14,272 bases of DNA from Streptomyces griseus subsp. griseus (GTDB lineage: Bacteria > Actinomycetota > Actinomycetes > Streptomycetales > Streptomycetaceae). How positions within the stretch are numbered: the stretch's first letter is position 1; the number at the start of each line of letters is the position of its first letter. Positions 7,211 through 13,483 of this stretch are shown piece by piece. The notes beneath the pieces are model-generated. The model did no database searches. It had not been told where the DNA came from and saw only the letters and a program-made list of their open reading frames with translations. The stretch is taken from contig NZ_JOJE01000073.1 of assembly GCF_000720255.1 (NCBI RefSeq), positions 1 to 14,272 of the forward strand, written 5' to 3'. The translations under genes and the position numbers were made by a program.

Positions 7211-8085
7211 GGCACCGAGTCGGTCGTCAGCAGCATCGTCAGGTCCAGCGCGGGCGCGCTGTGCGTCAACGCGCCGACCGAGATGAGGTCGACTCCCGTC
7301 TCGGCGATGGCGCGGACGCTGTCCAGACGGACGGTGCCCGAGGCCTCCAGCAGGATCCGGGAGGCGTCGGCACGCTCGGCCCGGATTTTCACGACCATTT
7401 CGATGTCGGTCACCGGCATGTTGTCGAGCATGATCCAGCGGGCCCCGGCATCGAGGGCCGCAACGGCCTGCGCCACGGTCTGCACCTCGACATCGGTCTC
7501 CACCTTCTGCCCGGTGCGCGCCATCCCGCGCCGGACCGCGTCGATCGCGGTGGTCACGCCGCCTGCTGCGGCGATGTGGTTCTCCTTGAGCAGTACCATC
7601 GCCGCGAGGTTGAGCCGGTGGTTGCGGCCGCCGCCGACGGTCACCGCGTACTTGTCCAGGGCGCGCAGGCCCGGCGCCGTCTTGCGGGTGTCCAGGATGC
7701 GCGCCTCGGTCCCGGCCACGGCCTGGACGTAGCGGTCGGTGAGCGTCGCGGTGCCGCACATGCGCTGCAGGAAGTTCAGCGCCGTACGCTCCCCGGTGAT
7801 CAGGCTGCGTGCCGAGCCGGACAGGCGCACCAGGACATCGTCGCCGGTCAGCCGGGCGCCGTCGGGGACGAGCGCTTCCACTGTGACCTCGGGGTCGACC
7901 TGGGCGAAGACCTCGGCGACCACGGGGAGACCGCCGGTGATGCCGCATTGCCGGGCGCGGATCTCGGCCACGGCCGCCATGCCTTCGGGAACGCTCCACG
8001 CGGTGGTGATGTCCTGGCCCGACTCATCCTCGGCCAGGGCAGCGGCGACGGCGGTTCGCGCCGCCTGTGAGGGGAACTCTGTCAT
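7198..8085 (-). CDS. nadC: Nicotinate-nucleotide pyrophosphorylase (quinolinate phosphoribosyltransferase)
   Basis: This 295-aa enzyme converts quinolinate and PRPP to nicotinate mononucleotide, CO2 and pyrophosphate in de novo NAD synthesis. All family motifs are present: ERTALNFLQRMCGTAT (99-114), DTRKTAPGLRALDKYAV (132-148), GGGRNHR (151-157), KENH (167-170), ETDVEV (196-201), LLEASGT (245-251) and ISVGALTHSAPALDL (268-282). Length is normal and no break is seen. ATG 8085 overlaps the stop of the upstream HxlR fragment as ATGA, and its TAG overlaps the phzF-like start. The usual partners nadA and nadB are absent, and its neighbours are a phzF-like gene, DUF1330 and CMD-family genes. This is probably an accessory paralogue rather than the housekeeping copy. 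Its substrate may still be quinolinate, since the active-site pattern looks canonical. Confidence 0.93.
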   Translation of the reverse strand: MTEFPSQAARTAVAAALAEDESGQDITTAWSVPEGMAAVAEIRARQCGITGGLPVVAEVFAQVDPEVTVEALVPDGARLTGDDVLVRLSGSARSLITGERTALNFLQRMCGTATLTDRYVQAVAGTEARILDTRKTAPGLRALDKYAVTVGGGRNHRLNLAAMVLLKENHIAAAGGVTTAIDAVRRGMARTGQKVETDVEVQTVAQAVAALDAGARWIMLDNMPVTDIEMVVKIRAERADASRILLEASGTVRLDSVRAIAETGVDLISVGALTHSAPALDLTMLLTTDSVPCPR

Positions 8086-8339
8086 GGTCCGTGGTCTCCA
8101 GTCCTGTGGTTACGGGCCGAAAAGCTGAGGTGTCCCGCGCGCGGACCGCTGTCAGAGCCGGTTGCGCCGGCACCCTCGGCGGCAGTGGGCGGGGCGTCGG
8201 CAAGCTCGGCAGCCCACCGCCGCGACCACTCGGTGACAGAACGCAGGGCCTCGCGGGCGTCGTGGCCGAGCGGGGTGAGGATGTAGCTGCCGTTGCACAG
8301 CACCTCGGCGAGTCGAGCCTCTTGGCGCTCTGTGAGCGT
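8082..8339 (-). pseudogene. HxlR-type regulator, C-terminal fragment
   Basis: Downstream of an in-frame TGA at 8340-8342 the minus strand encodes EARLAEVLCNGSYILTPLGH, then a helix ending SVTEWSRRW, which resembles the wing and final helix of HxlR-family winged-helix regulators (pattern YxLTxxG...W). The DNA-recognition helix expected upstream is missing, so only the C-terminal third is present, followed by a low-complexity Gly/Ala/Ser tail. A GTG at 8303 could restart translation. Its stop overlaps the nadC start as ATGA, so the fragment may now serve mainly to couple translation into nadC. The assignment rests on a short stretch. Confidence 0.5.
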
Positions 8340-8365
8340 TCAGTGAAGATCCGACTGGACCTCGG

Positions 8366-8659
8366 TCAGTCGATGCCTTCGACGATCCGGAAGTCGCGCT
8401 CGACGCCGTCGGAGAGGGCGACCAGCGCCTCCTGGTAGGCCGCACTCTCGCGCGCCGCGACGGCCTGCTCGAAGCTGTCGAACTCGACCAGGACGGTGCG
8501 CTCGGCGATTCCGGCGTCATACGCCACGACCCGACCACCACGGACGAGGGTCCGGCCGCCCCCGGGCTCGACGGCCAGACGGGCCAGCTTGTTGTAAGCA
8601 GCCAGCTTCTCAGGGTCGGAAATGGTGCGGTAGACGCTGACCCAGTAGCCCTTGGGCAT
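8366..8659 (-). CDS. DUF1330 domain protein, 97 aa
   Basis: This complete small protein matches DUF1330, a dimeric alpha-beta barrel fold. It starts MPKGYWVSVYRTISDPEKLA, has the central GGGRTLVRGG loop and the strand-helix pair TVLVEFDSFEQAVAARESAA (55-74), and ends in ERDFRIVEGID. A good ribosome site, GGAGG, lies a few bases before ATG 8659. Family members are small cytoplasmic proteins found in many catabolic and secondary-metabolite operons, usually without a known reaction. Here it follows the broken CMD-family gene by 39 bases and precedes the HxlR fragment and nadC on the same strand, so one transcript is likely. It is intact among decaying neighbours. Confidence 0.88.
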   Translation of the reverse strand: MPKGYWVSVYRTISDPEKLAAYNKLARLAVEPGGGRTLVRGGRVVAYDAGIAERTVLVEFDSFEQAVAARESAAYQEALVALSDGVERDFRIVEGID

Positions 8660-8698
8660 GGGAACCTCCAGTGTTGGGATGAGTGCATCTGACTTAGA

Positions 8699-9263
8699 TC
8701 AGTGTGCGGAGATCGGCTCGGTGCCGGGCTCAAGGGGCATGCGGAGCACCCTGACGGCGAACGAAATGGCGTGGTACCAACCGCAGACCAAGACCAGATC
8801 GAGTGCCGCATCTTCATCGGCGACAGCGACAGGTTCGCCCAGGTGTCGTCGGATAAGTCAAAGGTCGCATGGAGCTCGTCGACCGCTTCGAGCACGGCAC
8901 GATCGGTGGTGTGCCAGCAGTCGTCCCTCGGCCTTCCATCCGCGAGGGACGCGCGAGCTGCGCCGCGTCGAGTCCCGCCTTCTCGGCGAAACACGCGACG
9001 TGCACGGCCCACTCGTAGTCGGCGCCACCCAGCGCGGTGGTCCGGTCGATGACCAGCTCGCGCTATCGCAGAGTGAGAGCGGAGCGCCGAGAGAAGTAGT
9101 AGCTTCCCCAGCCCGCGATGGAGCGGGCGAGCTCGGGCCGGCGGGCCCACACCCGGAACAGCTGGATGGGTGAATACCCGAGGAGCTCAAGGGCCTCACT
9201 GGCTCCCTCGCCATAGGGCGGCGAGAGCGGTTCGATGCGCGGCTGCTTCGATTTCAGAGGCAT
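8699..9263 (-). pseudogene. Carboxymuconolactone decarboxylase (CMD/AhpD-like) family protein, broken
   Basis: ATG 9263 opens a frame reading SPIQLFRVWARRPELARSIA, then SALTLR and a TAG at 9063-9065 where the family has a charged residue (LTLRERE pattern). The same frame continues ELVIDRTTALGGADYEWAVH and FAEKAGLDAAQLA, the family's core with the YEW and H positions. Near 8950 the homology jumps frame to SLADGRPRDD through VDELHATFDLSDDTW. Near 8824 it jumps again to LDLVLVCGWYHAISFAV, ending in PISAH at 8699-8701. That is one nonsense codon and two frameshifts. Intact relatives of about 185-190 aa are often dimeric or trimeric and some have AhpD-like redox roles. The usual CxxC is not evident here, where the residues before H are not cysteine. 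It is divergent from the HxlR gene. Confidence 0.78.
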
Positions 9264-9293
9264 AGCGAGACGTTAACATTGACGCTTTGGAAA

Positions 9294-9299
9294 GGGAAG
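9294..9299 (+). promoter_or_regulatory. Ribosome-binding site of the HxlR gene
   Basis: GGGAAG lies three bases before ATG 9303 within the purine-rich stretch GGAAAGGGAAGCAG. It favours this ATG over the upstream in-frame TTG at 9279. Confidence 0.5.
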
Positions 9300-9302
9300 C
9301 AG

Positions 9303-9641
9303 ATGACACGACCAACACCACTCCCAGGCCGCCGGGTCCGCGGCTCGCACTCGGGGCGCCCGATCATGGCGCTCCTGGACCTCTTGGGCCGACGCTGGGC
9401 GCTGCGGGTCCTATGGGAGCTGCGAGACGGCTCATCTCCGACCTTCCGCCAGCTCCAGCAGCGATGCGGCGGCGTCTCATCAAGCGTCCTGGCAGACAGG
9501 CTTCGCGAGCTTGGACAGGCCGACCTCGTCGAGAACGCCGGCGAGGGGTACCTGCTCACTGAACAGGGCAGGACCCTTCGAGAATCTCTCGCCCATCTCG
9601 ATGCTTGGGCCTCCGGTTGGCGGCCCAAGGCGGCGGACTGA
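9303..9641 (+). CDS. HxlR family transcriptional regulator
   Basis: This 112-aa winged-helix protein shows the HxlR pattern. A helix ending LLGRRWALRVLWELRDG (27-43) is followed by FRQLQQRCGGVSSSVLADRL (48-67), the recognition helix region, then a wing, GEGYLLTEQGR (80-90), and a final helix with HLDAWASGW. A single cysteine (55) sits just before the recognition helix, and some HxlR proteins use cysteines to sense electrophiles. It is transcribed away from the broken CMD gene across a gap of only 39 bases, which contains a GTTAAC palindrome at 9272-9277. It therefore most likely controls itself and the minus-strand row CMD-DUF1330-nadC-phzF. The gene is intact, unlike the CMD gene it faces. 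Confidence 0.88.
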   Translation: MTRPTPLPGRRVRGSHSGRPIMALLDLLGRRWALRVLWELRDGSSPTFRQLQQRCGGVSSSVLADRLRELGQADLVENAGEGYLLTEQGRTLRESLAHLDAWASGWRPKAAD

Positions 9642-9765
9642 CGGCCGTGACGGCAGGACGGGCACAGTCTCTCCAGTGGTCACAGAGTGTCGCGACTCCA
9701 TGTTCATCGGGGCCGGTGCCCGCCTTGCTGCAGAGGCTCGCCACACCACCTATTTGCGCGAGCTC
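9642..9765. other. Convergent intergenic gap
   Basis: This gap lies between the stops of the HxlR gene (plus) and the MFS gene (minus). GGGCCGGTGCCC near 9709-9720 can form a short G/C stem. No T-run or convincing terminator is seen. Confidence 0.3.
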
Positions 9766-11199
9766 TTACGGGTTGGTCTCGGACGGGCGTCGGCGGGCGA
9801 GAGCGAGGCTTGTCAGCGTCGTGATCGCCATGGCGCCGATGCCGACCAGCGCCGCGGTGGTGTAGGCGCTGTCGTCGGGGAAGAGGTGGCCGGGGCCGGT
9901 GCCCGCGGCGAGGATCAGGCCGCCGATGGCGCTGCCCAGGGAGTACCCGACGCTGCGGACGACGTAGTTGAAGCTCATGGCGCTCGACGTCTCGCTCTTG
10001 GGGGTGATGGCCAGGATGACGCCGGGCATCGCGGCCGAGAAGCCGCCGACGCCGAAGCCGAGCACGCCCATCGCCGAGAACAGTTCGGCCAGGTCCGACC
10101 GGGCCGCCGCGAACAGGGCGAACCCGCCGCCGACCACGACGGCGCTGCCGGCCAGGAGCAGGGGGTCGGCGATCCGCGTCCGGACCCGCGGTGTGAGCTT
10201 GCCGGCGACGAACCCCAGCACCGAGAACGGGATGAGGACCAGCCCGGCGACGAAGGTCGTCAGCCCGAAGCCGTAGCCGGCGCCGTGCGGCGTCTGCGCG
10301 TACCGGGTGATGAGCGTGAGCAGGAGGTACATGCCGATCCCGCCGACGAACATGGCGAGGTTCGCCCCGGCGACCGCCGGGTGCCGCACCGCCCGCACAT
10401 CGACCAGGGGCGTCGTGCTGCGCAGCTCGATGACGGCCCAGACGCAGAGCAGCACCGCCGCGACGACGGCGAGGCCCGCCGCCACGGCGAGGTGCCGGCT
10501 CCACAGATTCCGTTCGCCGGCGAGGAACAACACCAGGAGCAGCGCAGCGGCGAGGACGACCGCGCCTGCCACGTCCACGTGGGCGGAGCGGCCTTCGGGG
10601 GCTTCGGGCATGGAGCGCCATGCGGTCAGGAGGGCGGCGGCGGTGACGACCAGGCCGAGGCCGTAGGCGGCCCGTACCCCGCCGAGCTCGGCGAGCAGTG
10701 CGGCCAGCGGGTAGCCGACGCCGGCCCCGATGATCGAGACCACCGAGATCAGGGCGATCACGGCCGCGCTGCGCTCCTCGGGGAGGTGGTCCCGGGCCAC
10801 GCCCATCATCAGCGCCGTCAGGCCGAGCCCGACGCCCTGGGCCGCCCTGCCGGCCAGCAGCCACGCGAACGGCAGCGGCAGCACGGTGAGCGCGCTGCCG
10901 ACGACGACGACCGCCAGCGTGGCGAGGATCGTGGCCCGCCGGTGCGGGCCGGCTCCGAGCCGGCCCAGGACCGGCGTGGCGACGGCGCCGCTGAGCAGGG
11001 CGACGGTCAGCGTCCACTGCGCGCTGCCGAGCGAGACGTGGAACGAGGTCGCCACGCTGGTGATCAGCGGCGTCCCGAGGCTGGCGACCGCCGCCACGAC
11101 CAGAGCGATGAACATCAGGGCGGGGACCAGCAGCCGCGTCTCGGCACGCGCCACCGGGAACGCCTTCACCGCGGCCCCGCCGACCGGCTGCCCGGTCAC
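9766..11199 (-). CDS. MFS transporter, DHA2-like drug efflux protein
   Basis: From GTG 11199, which overlaps the MarR stop as GTGA, the frame encodes 477 aa that are mostly hydrophobic, with roughly 12-14 membrane segments. The loop after the second segment reads GRLGAGPHRR (79-88), the MFS motif A region. The preceding QWTLTVALLSGAVATPVLGR matches the drug/H+ antiporter pattern, and the fifth helix region has the glycine-rich SIIGAGVGYPLAALLAE of exporters. A C-terminal GLILAAG segment precedes the basic tail ARRRPSETNP. It would expel small hydrophobic compounds using the proton gradient. The coupled MarR gene implies substrate-induced expression. A start at GTG 11169 (VKAFPVARAE) is possible. 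The frame stays open upstream through the MarR gene, but that part is the antiparallel-frame shadow. Confidence 0.88.
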   Translation of the reverse strand: MTGQPVGGAAVKAFPVARAETRLLVPALMFIALVVAAVASLGTPLITSVATSFHVSLGSAQWTLTVALLSGAVATPVLGRLGAGPHRRATILATLAVVVVGSALTVLPLPFAWLLAGRAAQGVGLGLTALMMGVARDHLPEERSAAVIALISVVSIIGAGVGYPLAALLAELGGVRAAYGLGLVVTAAALLTAWRSMPEAPEGRSAHVDVAGAVVLAAALLLVLFLAGERNLWSRHLAVAAGLAVVAAVLLCVWAVIELRSTTPLVDVRAVRHPAVAGANLAMFVGGIGMYLLLTLITRYAQTPHGAGYGFGLTTFVAGLVLIPFSVLGFVAGKLTPRVRTRIADPLLLAGSAVVVGGGFALFAAARSDLAELFSAMGVLGFGVGGFSAAMPGVILAITPKSETSSAMSFNYVVRSVGYSLGSAIGGLILAAGTGPGHLFPDDSAYTTAALVGIGAMAITTLTSLALARRRPSETNP

Positions 11200-11654
11200 T
11201 GCTTCGGCCCTTCGCGGTCCTGGCTTTCGAGCTCTGCCAGATGCTTCAGCGCCGGAAGGGCCGCCACCAGCGCCTCGACCTCGTCGCCGGTGAGCTCGCC
11301 GATCAACCGCTCGAACGCGTGGACGCCCGCCTGGCGCCGCGTCCGGACATAGGAGGCGCCGGCCTCGGTCAGGGACACCAGCGTGACCCGCTTGTCGGAC
11401 GCGTCGCCCCGCCGCTCGACCAGGCCGGACTCCTCCATCACTCGGACCAGGGCGGTCATCGCGGGCTGGGTGACGCCCTCGACCGCGGCCAGATCGGTGA
11501 TGCGCCGTGGGCCGGTCCGGTCCAGGGTGGCCAGGGTGGCGGCGGACGTCAGGCTCATATCCCGGGGCAGGCGTCTCGCGGCCCTGGTGGCCAGGCCGTA
11601 GAGGGCTGCCCCGATGGCGGCGGACGCGCCAGGAGCGCTGTCTTGACGACTCAT
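11196..11654 (-). CDS. MarR family transcriptional regulator
   Basis: This 152-aa regulator has the MarR layout: an N-terminal dimer helix, a winged helix with recognition segment TQPAMTALVRVMEESGLV (62-79), the wing RRGDASDKRVTLVSLTEAG (81-99) with the conserved D-x-R, and a C-terminal dimerisation helix. It is expected to repress itself and the MFS gene that overlaps its stop by GTGA, and to release DNA on binding the exporter's substrate. No ribosome-binding site precedes ATG 11654. Instead a TATGCT hexamer (11661-11666 on the minus strand) ends only six bases away, so a leaderless transcript is plausible. An imperfect inverted repeat immediately upstream is the likely operator. Confidence 0.92.
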   Translation of the reverse strand: MSRQDSAPGASAAIGAALYGLATRAARRLPRDMSLTSAATLATLDRTGPRRITDLAAVEGVTQPAMTALVRVMEESGLVERRGDASDKRVTLVSLTEAGASYVRTRRQAGVHAFERLIGELTGDEVEALVAALPALKHLAELESQDREGPKQ

Positions 11655-11659
11655 GGTCG

Positions 11660-11687
11660 AAGCATAGCATTTTTATATTCATAGCTT
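11660..11687 (-). promoter_or_regulatory. Probable MarR operator/promoter
   Basis: In an AT-rich island the minus strand reads AAGCTATGAAT, a six-base centre ATAAAA, then ATGCTATGCTT. The outer arms form an imperfect inverted repeat (7 of 11 positions, with AAGC and GCTT at the ends), a size and position typical of MarR sites. TATGCT can serve as the -10. The site ends six bases before the MarR start codon. Confidence 0.5.
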
Positions 11688-12016
11688 ATGGAAATGGTCG
11701 ACTGGCTCGGGCGGCACCCCCTTGGGCAGGCCGGCCCGCCGGACCCGGGTCAGTGGCAGGCCCAGCAGCCGGTCGGCGCGGTCGCCCTCGGCGAGCTGGC
11801 ATGGGCGAGCCCGATCTCGACGACCGTGCCAACTCGCCCTTCCATCAAGAGGTCACGTACTTGATCACAGTCGCGCTCCGGCAGCGTGACGGTGGCGAAG
11901 TCCGGACCGCCGTCGGGCCTTCGTGGCGGCCCGTGTTTGGCGAGCTCGCGGCGTGCGGCGGCCACTCGATCCGGCTGCTCGCCTGCGGCTCCATCCGGTT
12001 GCACGATCGAGTTCAC
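11679..12016 (-). pseudogene. SAM-dependent methyltransferase remnant
   Basis: The minus strand from GTG 12016 (ribosome site AAGGAG eight bases upstream) reads NSIVQPDG, a helix RVAAARRELAKHG, then FATVTLPERDCDQVRDLLM and the glycine-motif region VGTVVEIGLAHASS, like motif I of class I methyltransferases. The frame then goes to PRATAPTG and stops at 11750-11752. A second frame just after ASS reads LAEGDRADRLLGLPLTRVRR to VDHFHKL and ends at 11679-11681 inside the MarR operator. The core and the tail are thus joined out of frame, and most of the catalytic domain is missing, consistent with an internal deletion. A GTG at 12025 is an alternative start. The family call is moderate and the tail's origin is uncertain. 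Confidence 0.5.
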
Positions 12017-12128
12017 CAGGCGCACTCCTTCTGATTGAGGGCACGGGACGTGGTCAACTCAGACACGCAGAGGGGCTCATTGAAGCGCTCAGCCACAACG
12101 CGTCTGTTCCGTAAGTCGGGGCCCTGTC

Positions 12129-12515
12129 CTACAACGAGGCCGGGTTGCCGATGTACTTGGTCGTCGCAGGCCACCTGGCTGATTCCGGTGAACTTCACGC
12201 ACACCTTCGTGTCCGTGCCGGTGTCCATCGTCGACCACGTGTAACTGAACGTCCGGCCAACCCGGCGGGCGGTCTGCACGCTGCCGAGCTGCTCGCTGTC
12301 CAGCGTGAGTCGCATGCCCCGCGTCCTCGCCTTCTTCGCGGGTTCGTCCAGTTTTCCGTGATGCTGTTGGAGGAGTTGTGGCCCTCCAGGGGGATGCACA
12401 CCTGCGGGCCTGAGAAGTGATGGGTGCACGCGCTGGAGTCGGCGACCGCCGGCGCCGCAGCCGGGATGATGAGCGCCAAAGCTAGCGCCGCGTTCAGGGG
12501 CAGGATCCTCTTCAT
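12129..12515 (-). pseudogene. Secreted cysteine-containing hypothetical protein, frameshifted
   Basis: ATG 12515 opens a classical signal peptide, basic MKR then a hydrophobic run to AAAPAVADSS with an AVA cleavage site. The mature part has ACTHHFSGPQVCIPLEGHNS then ENWTNP. Near 12340 a missing base shifts the frame, and the continuation reads RLTLDSEQLGSVQTARRVGR, FSYTWSTMDTGT and KVCVKFTGISQVACDD. Near 12159 an extra C shifts it again, and KYIGNPASL then ends at a TAG (12129-12131). If the second shift is not real, the frame runs on to 12013. The rebuilt protein is about 128 aa with four cysteines, likely two disulfides. I do not recognise the family. Confidence 0.55.
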
Positions 12516-12703
12516 GCCCCGCCGAGCCCCGTGACGCGGGCCTGCGCGAGCCGTGCTCGGCGAGATCACTCGCGCGGGCGGCCAAGAGCCCCCGTCGGCA
12601 CTGGAATCAGGCAGTTGTATCCCTGGCAGGCGTATTCTTCCCCGGGCGCCGCGTCGGCCGTCCGGAACAGGACCAGAGAAAATGACCACACACCACACCA
12701 GGC

Positions 12704-12802
12704 GTGCCGCCGCTCACTGAGCCCGACCCCTGCGCGCTCACCTGCCCCGTCGATCAGATCGGCCCGTGCGCCATCTGTCAGCGCAAGACTGACAGGTCCT
12801 AG
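12704..12802 (+). CDS. Possible small cysteine-rich peptide, 32 aa
   Basis: GTG 12704 opens 32 codons ending TAG 12800-12802. The peptide contains DPCALTCPVDQIGPCAICQR, two cysteine pairs (CxxxC and CxxC) that could bind zinc, which is unusual for chance reading. No convincing ribosome site precedes the GTG. An ATG at 12682 begins a different short frame (MTTHHTRRAAAH) that runs directly into this one, so a single-base shift could have separated start and body. It is a small hypothetical protein or a remnant. Confidence 0.35.
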   Translation: MPPLTEPDPCALTCPVDQIGPCAICQRKTDRS

Positions 12803-13482
12803 CATGTGTTATGTCAGCCTGCGCCCCTGACTGAAGACATGAGCCACGTGCACCTCCGCGACGGCAGCCGCCGCGCGCGGTGGGGCAGCTTGCCGCATGG
12901 GTGTTGAGCAGGTGTTGTCGGTGGCTGGTCGCTTTCATGACGGGCGTTGCGTGATCAGAGATACCGCACACCAGGTGCGAGAGGCGCATCGCCTCACCGG
13001 GCATCGCGTGACCAGCCGGCGGTGGGTCCGGTGCGTCCGGCCCTGCGGGCCTGGCGTGCCGCCGGCATGAGTCGTCATCAGGAAGGATTCAGGGGATCTC
13101 CCGTACTGGGCAGAGCGCCGGCGTATGGTCCCAGGGCGTACTGCTGCATGCTGTCCGGGGTCACGGCGCGATGATGTCGTCTGTGGCTGTGATGGCTGTC
13201 GTTCTGGCGCACACGCGGTTGGACCGGCTGCGGGTGCGGTCTTGATGCTGGCGTCAGGGCTGGGCGAGTTCGACTGTTCCTCCTGGCGATGTCCCGGAGC
13301 AGGGTTGCGACGTGGGCAGCGGTCATCGCGCGCAATGTCGGGGGCGATGCGTTCCTCTTCCGGGGCGGTCCGGTGGGGCAGGGCGCCTGCCGGATGTCCC
13401 TGATTGGCGTCTCAGGCCGTCTGGGACGAGGGCCGGACGGGATGGCTGCGGCGTGTCGTGTGTGGAGGTGTGGTCAGTGGTG
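12803..13482. other. 680-base stretch without a confident gene
   Basis: No frame shows a recognisable family. A 57-codon plus frame at 12897-13070 (ATG, beginning GVEQVLSVAGRFHDGR) and a 24-codon frame at 13171-13245 exist but lack ribosome sites and convincing codon bias. The G/C content is high on both strands, so long open frames arise by chance. It may be eroded sequence next to the IS element. Confidence 0.4.
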
Positions 13483-13483
13483 C

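Noticed and set aside
6836..7999. 387-codon minus frame
   Set aside because: Its first two thirds are an offset shadow of nadC. Only the part from ATG 7210 is PhzF-like.
8152..9150. 332-codon minus frame
   Set aside because: Only the stretch around VDELHATFDLSDDTW is real, as part of the broken CMD gene. The rest is a shadow of DUF1330 and the HxlR fragment.
9511..11352. 613-codon open frame on the plus strand, rich in Asp, Gly, Arg and Gln
   Set aside because: It is the antisense shadow of the MFS and MarR genes. Its composition is abnormal, with no motifs or hydrophobic core.
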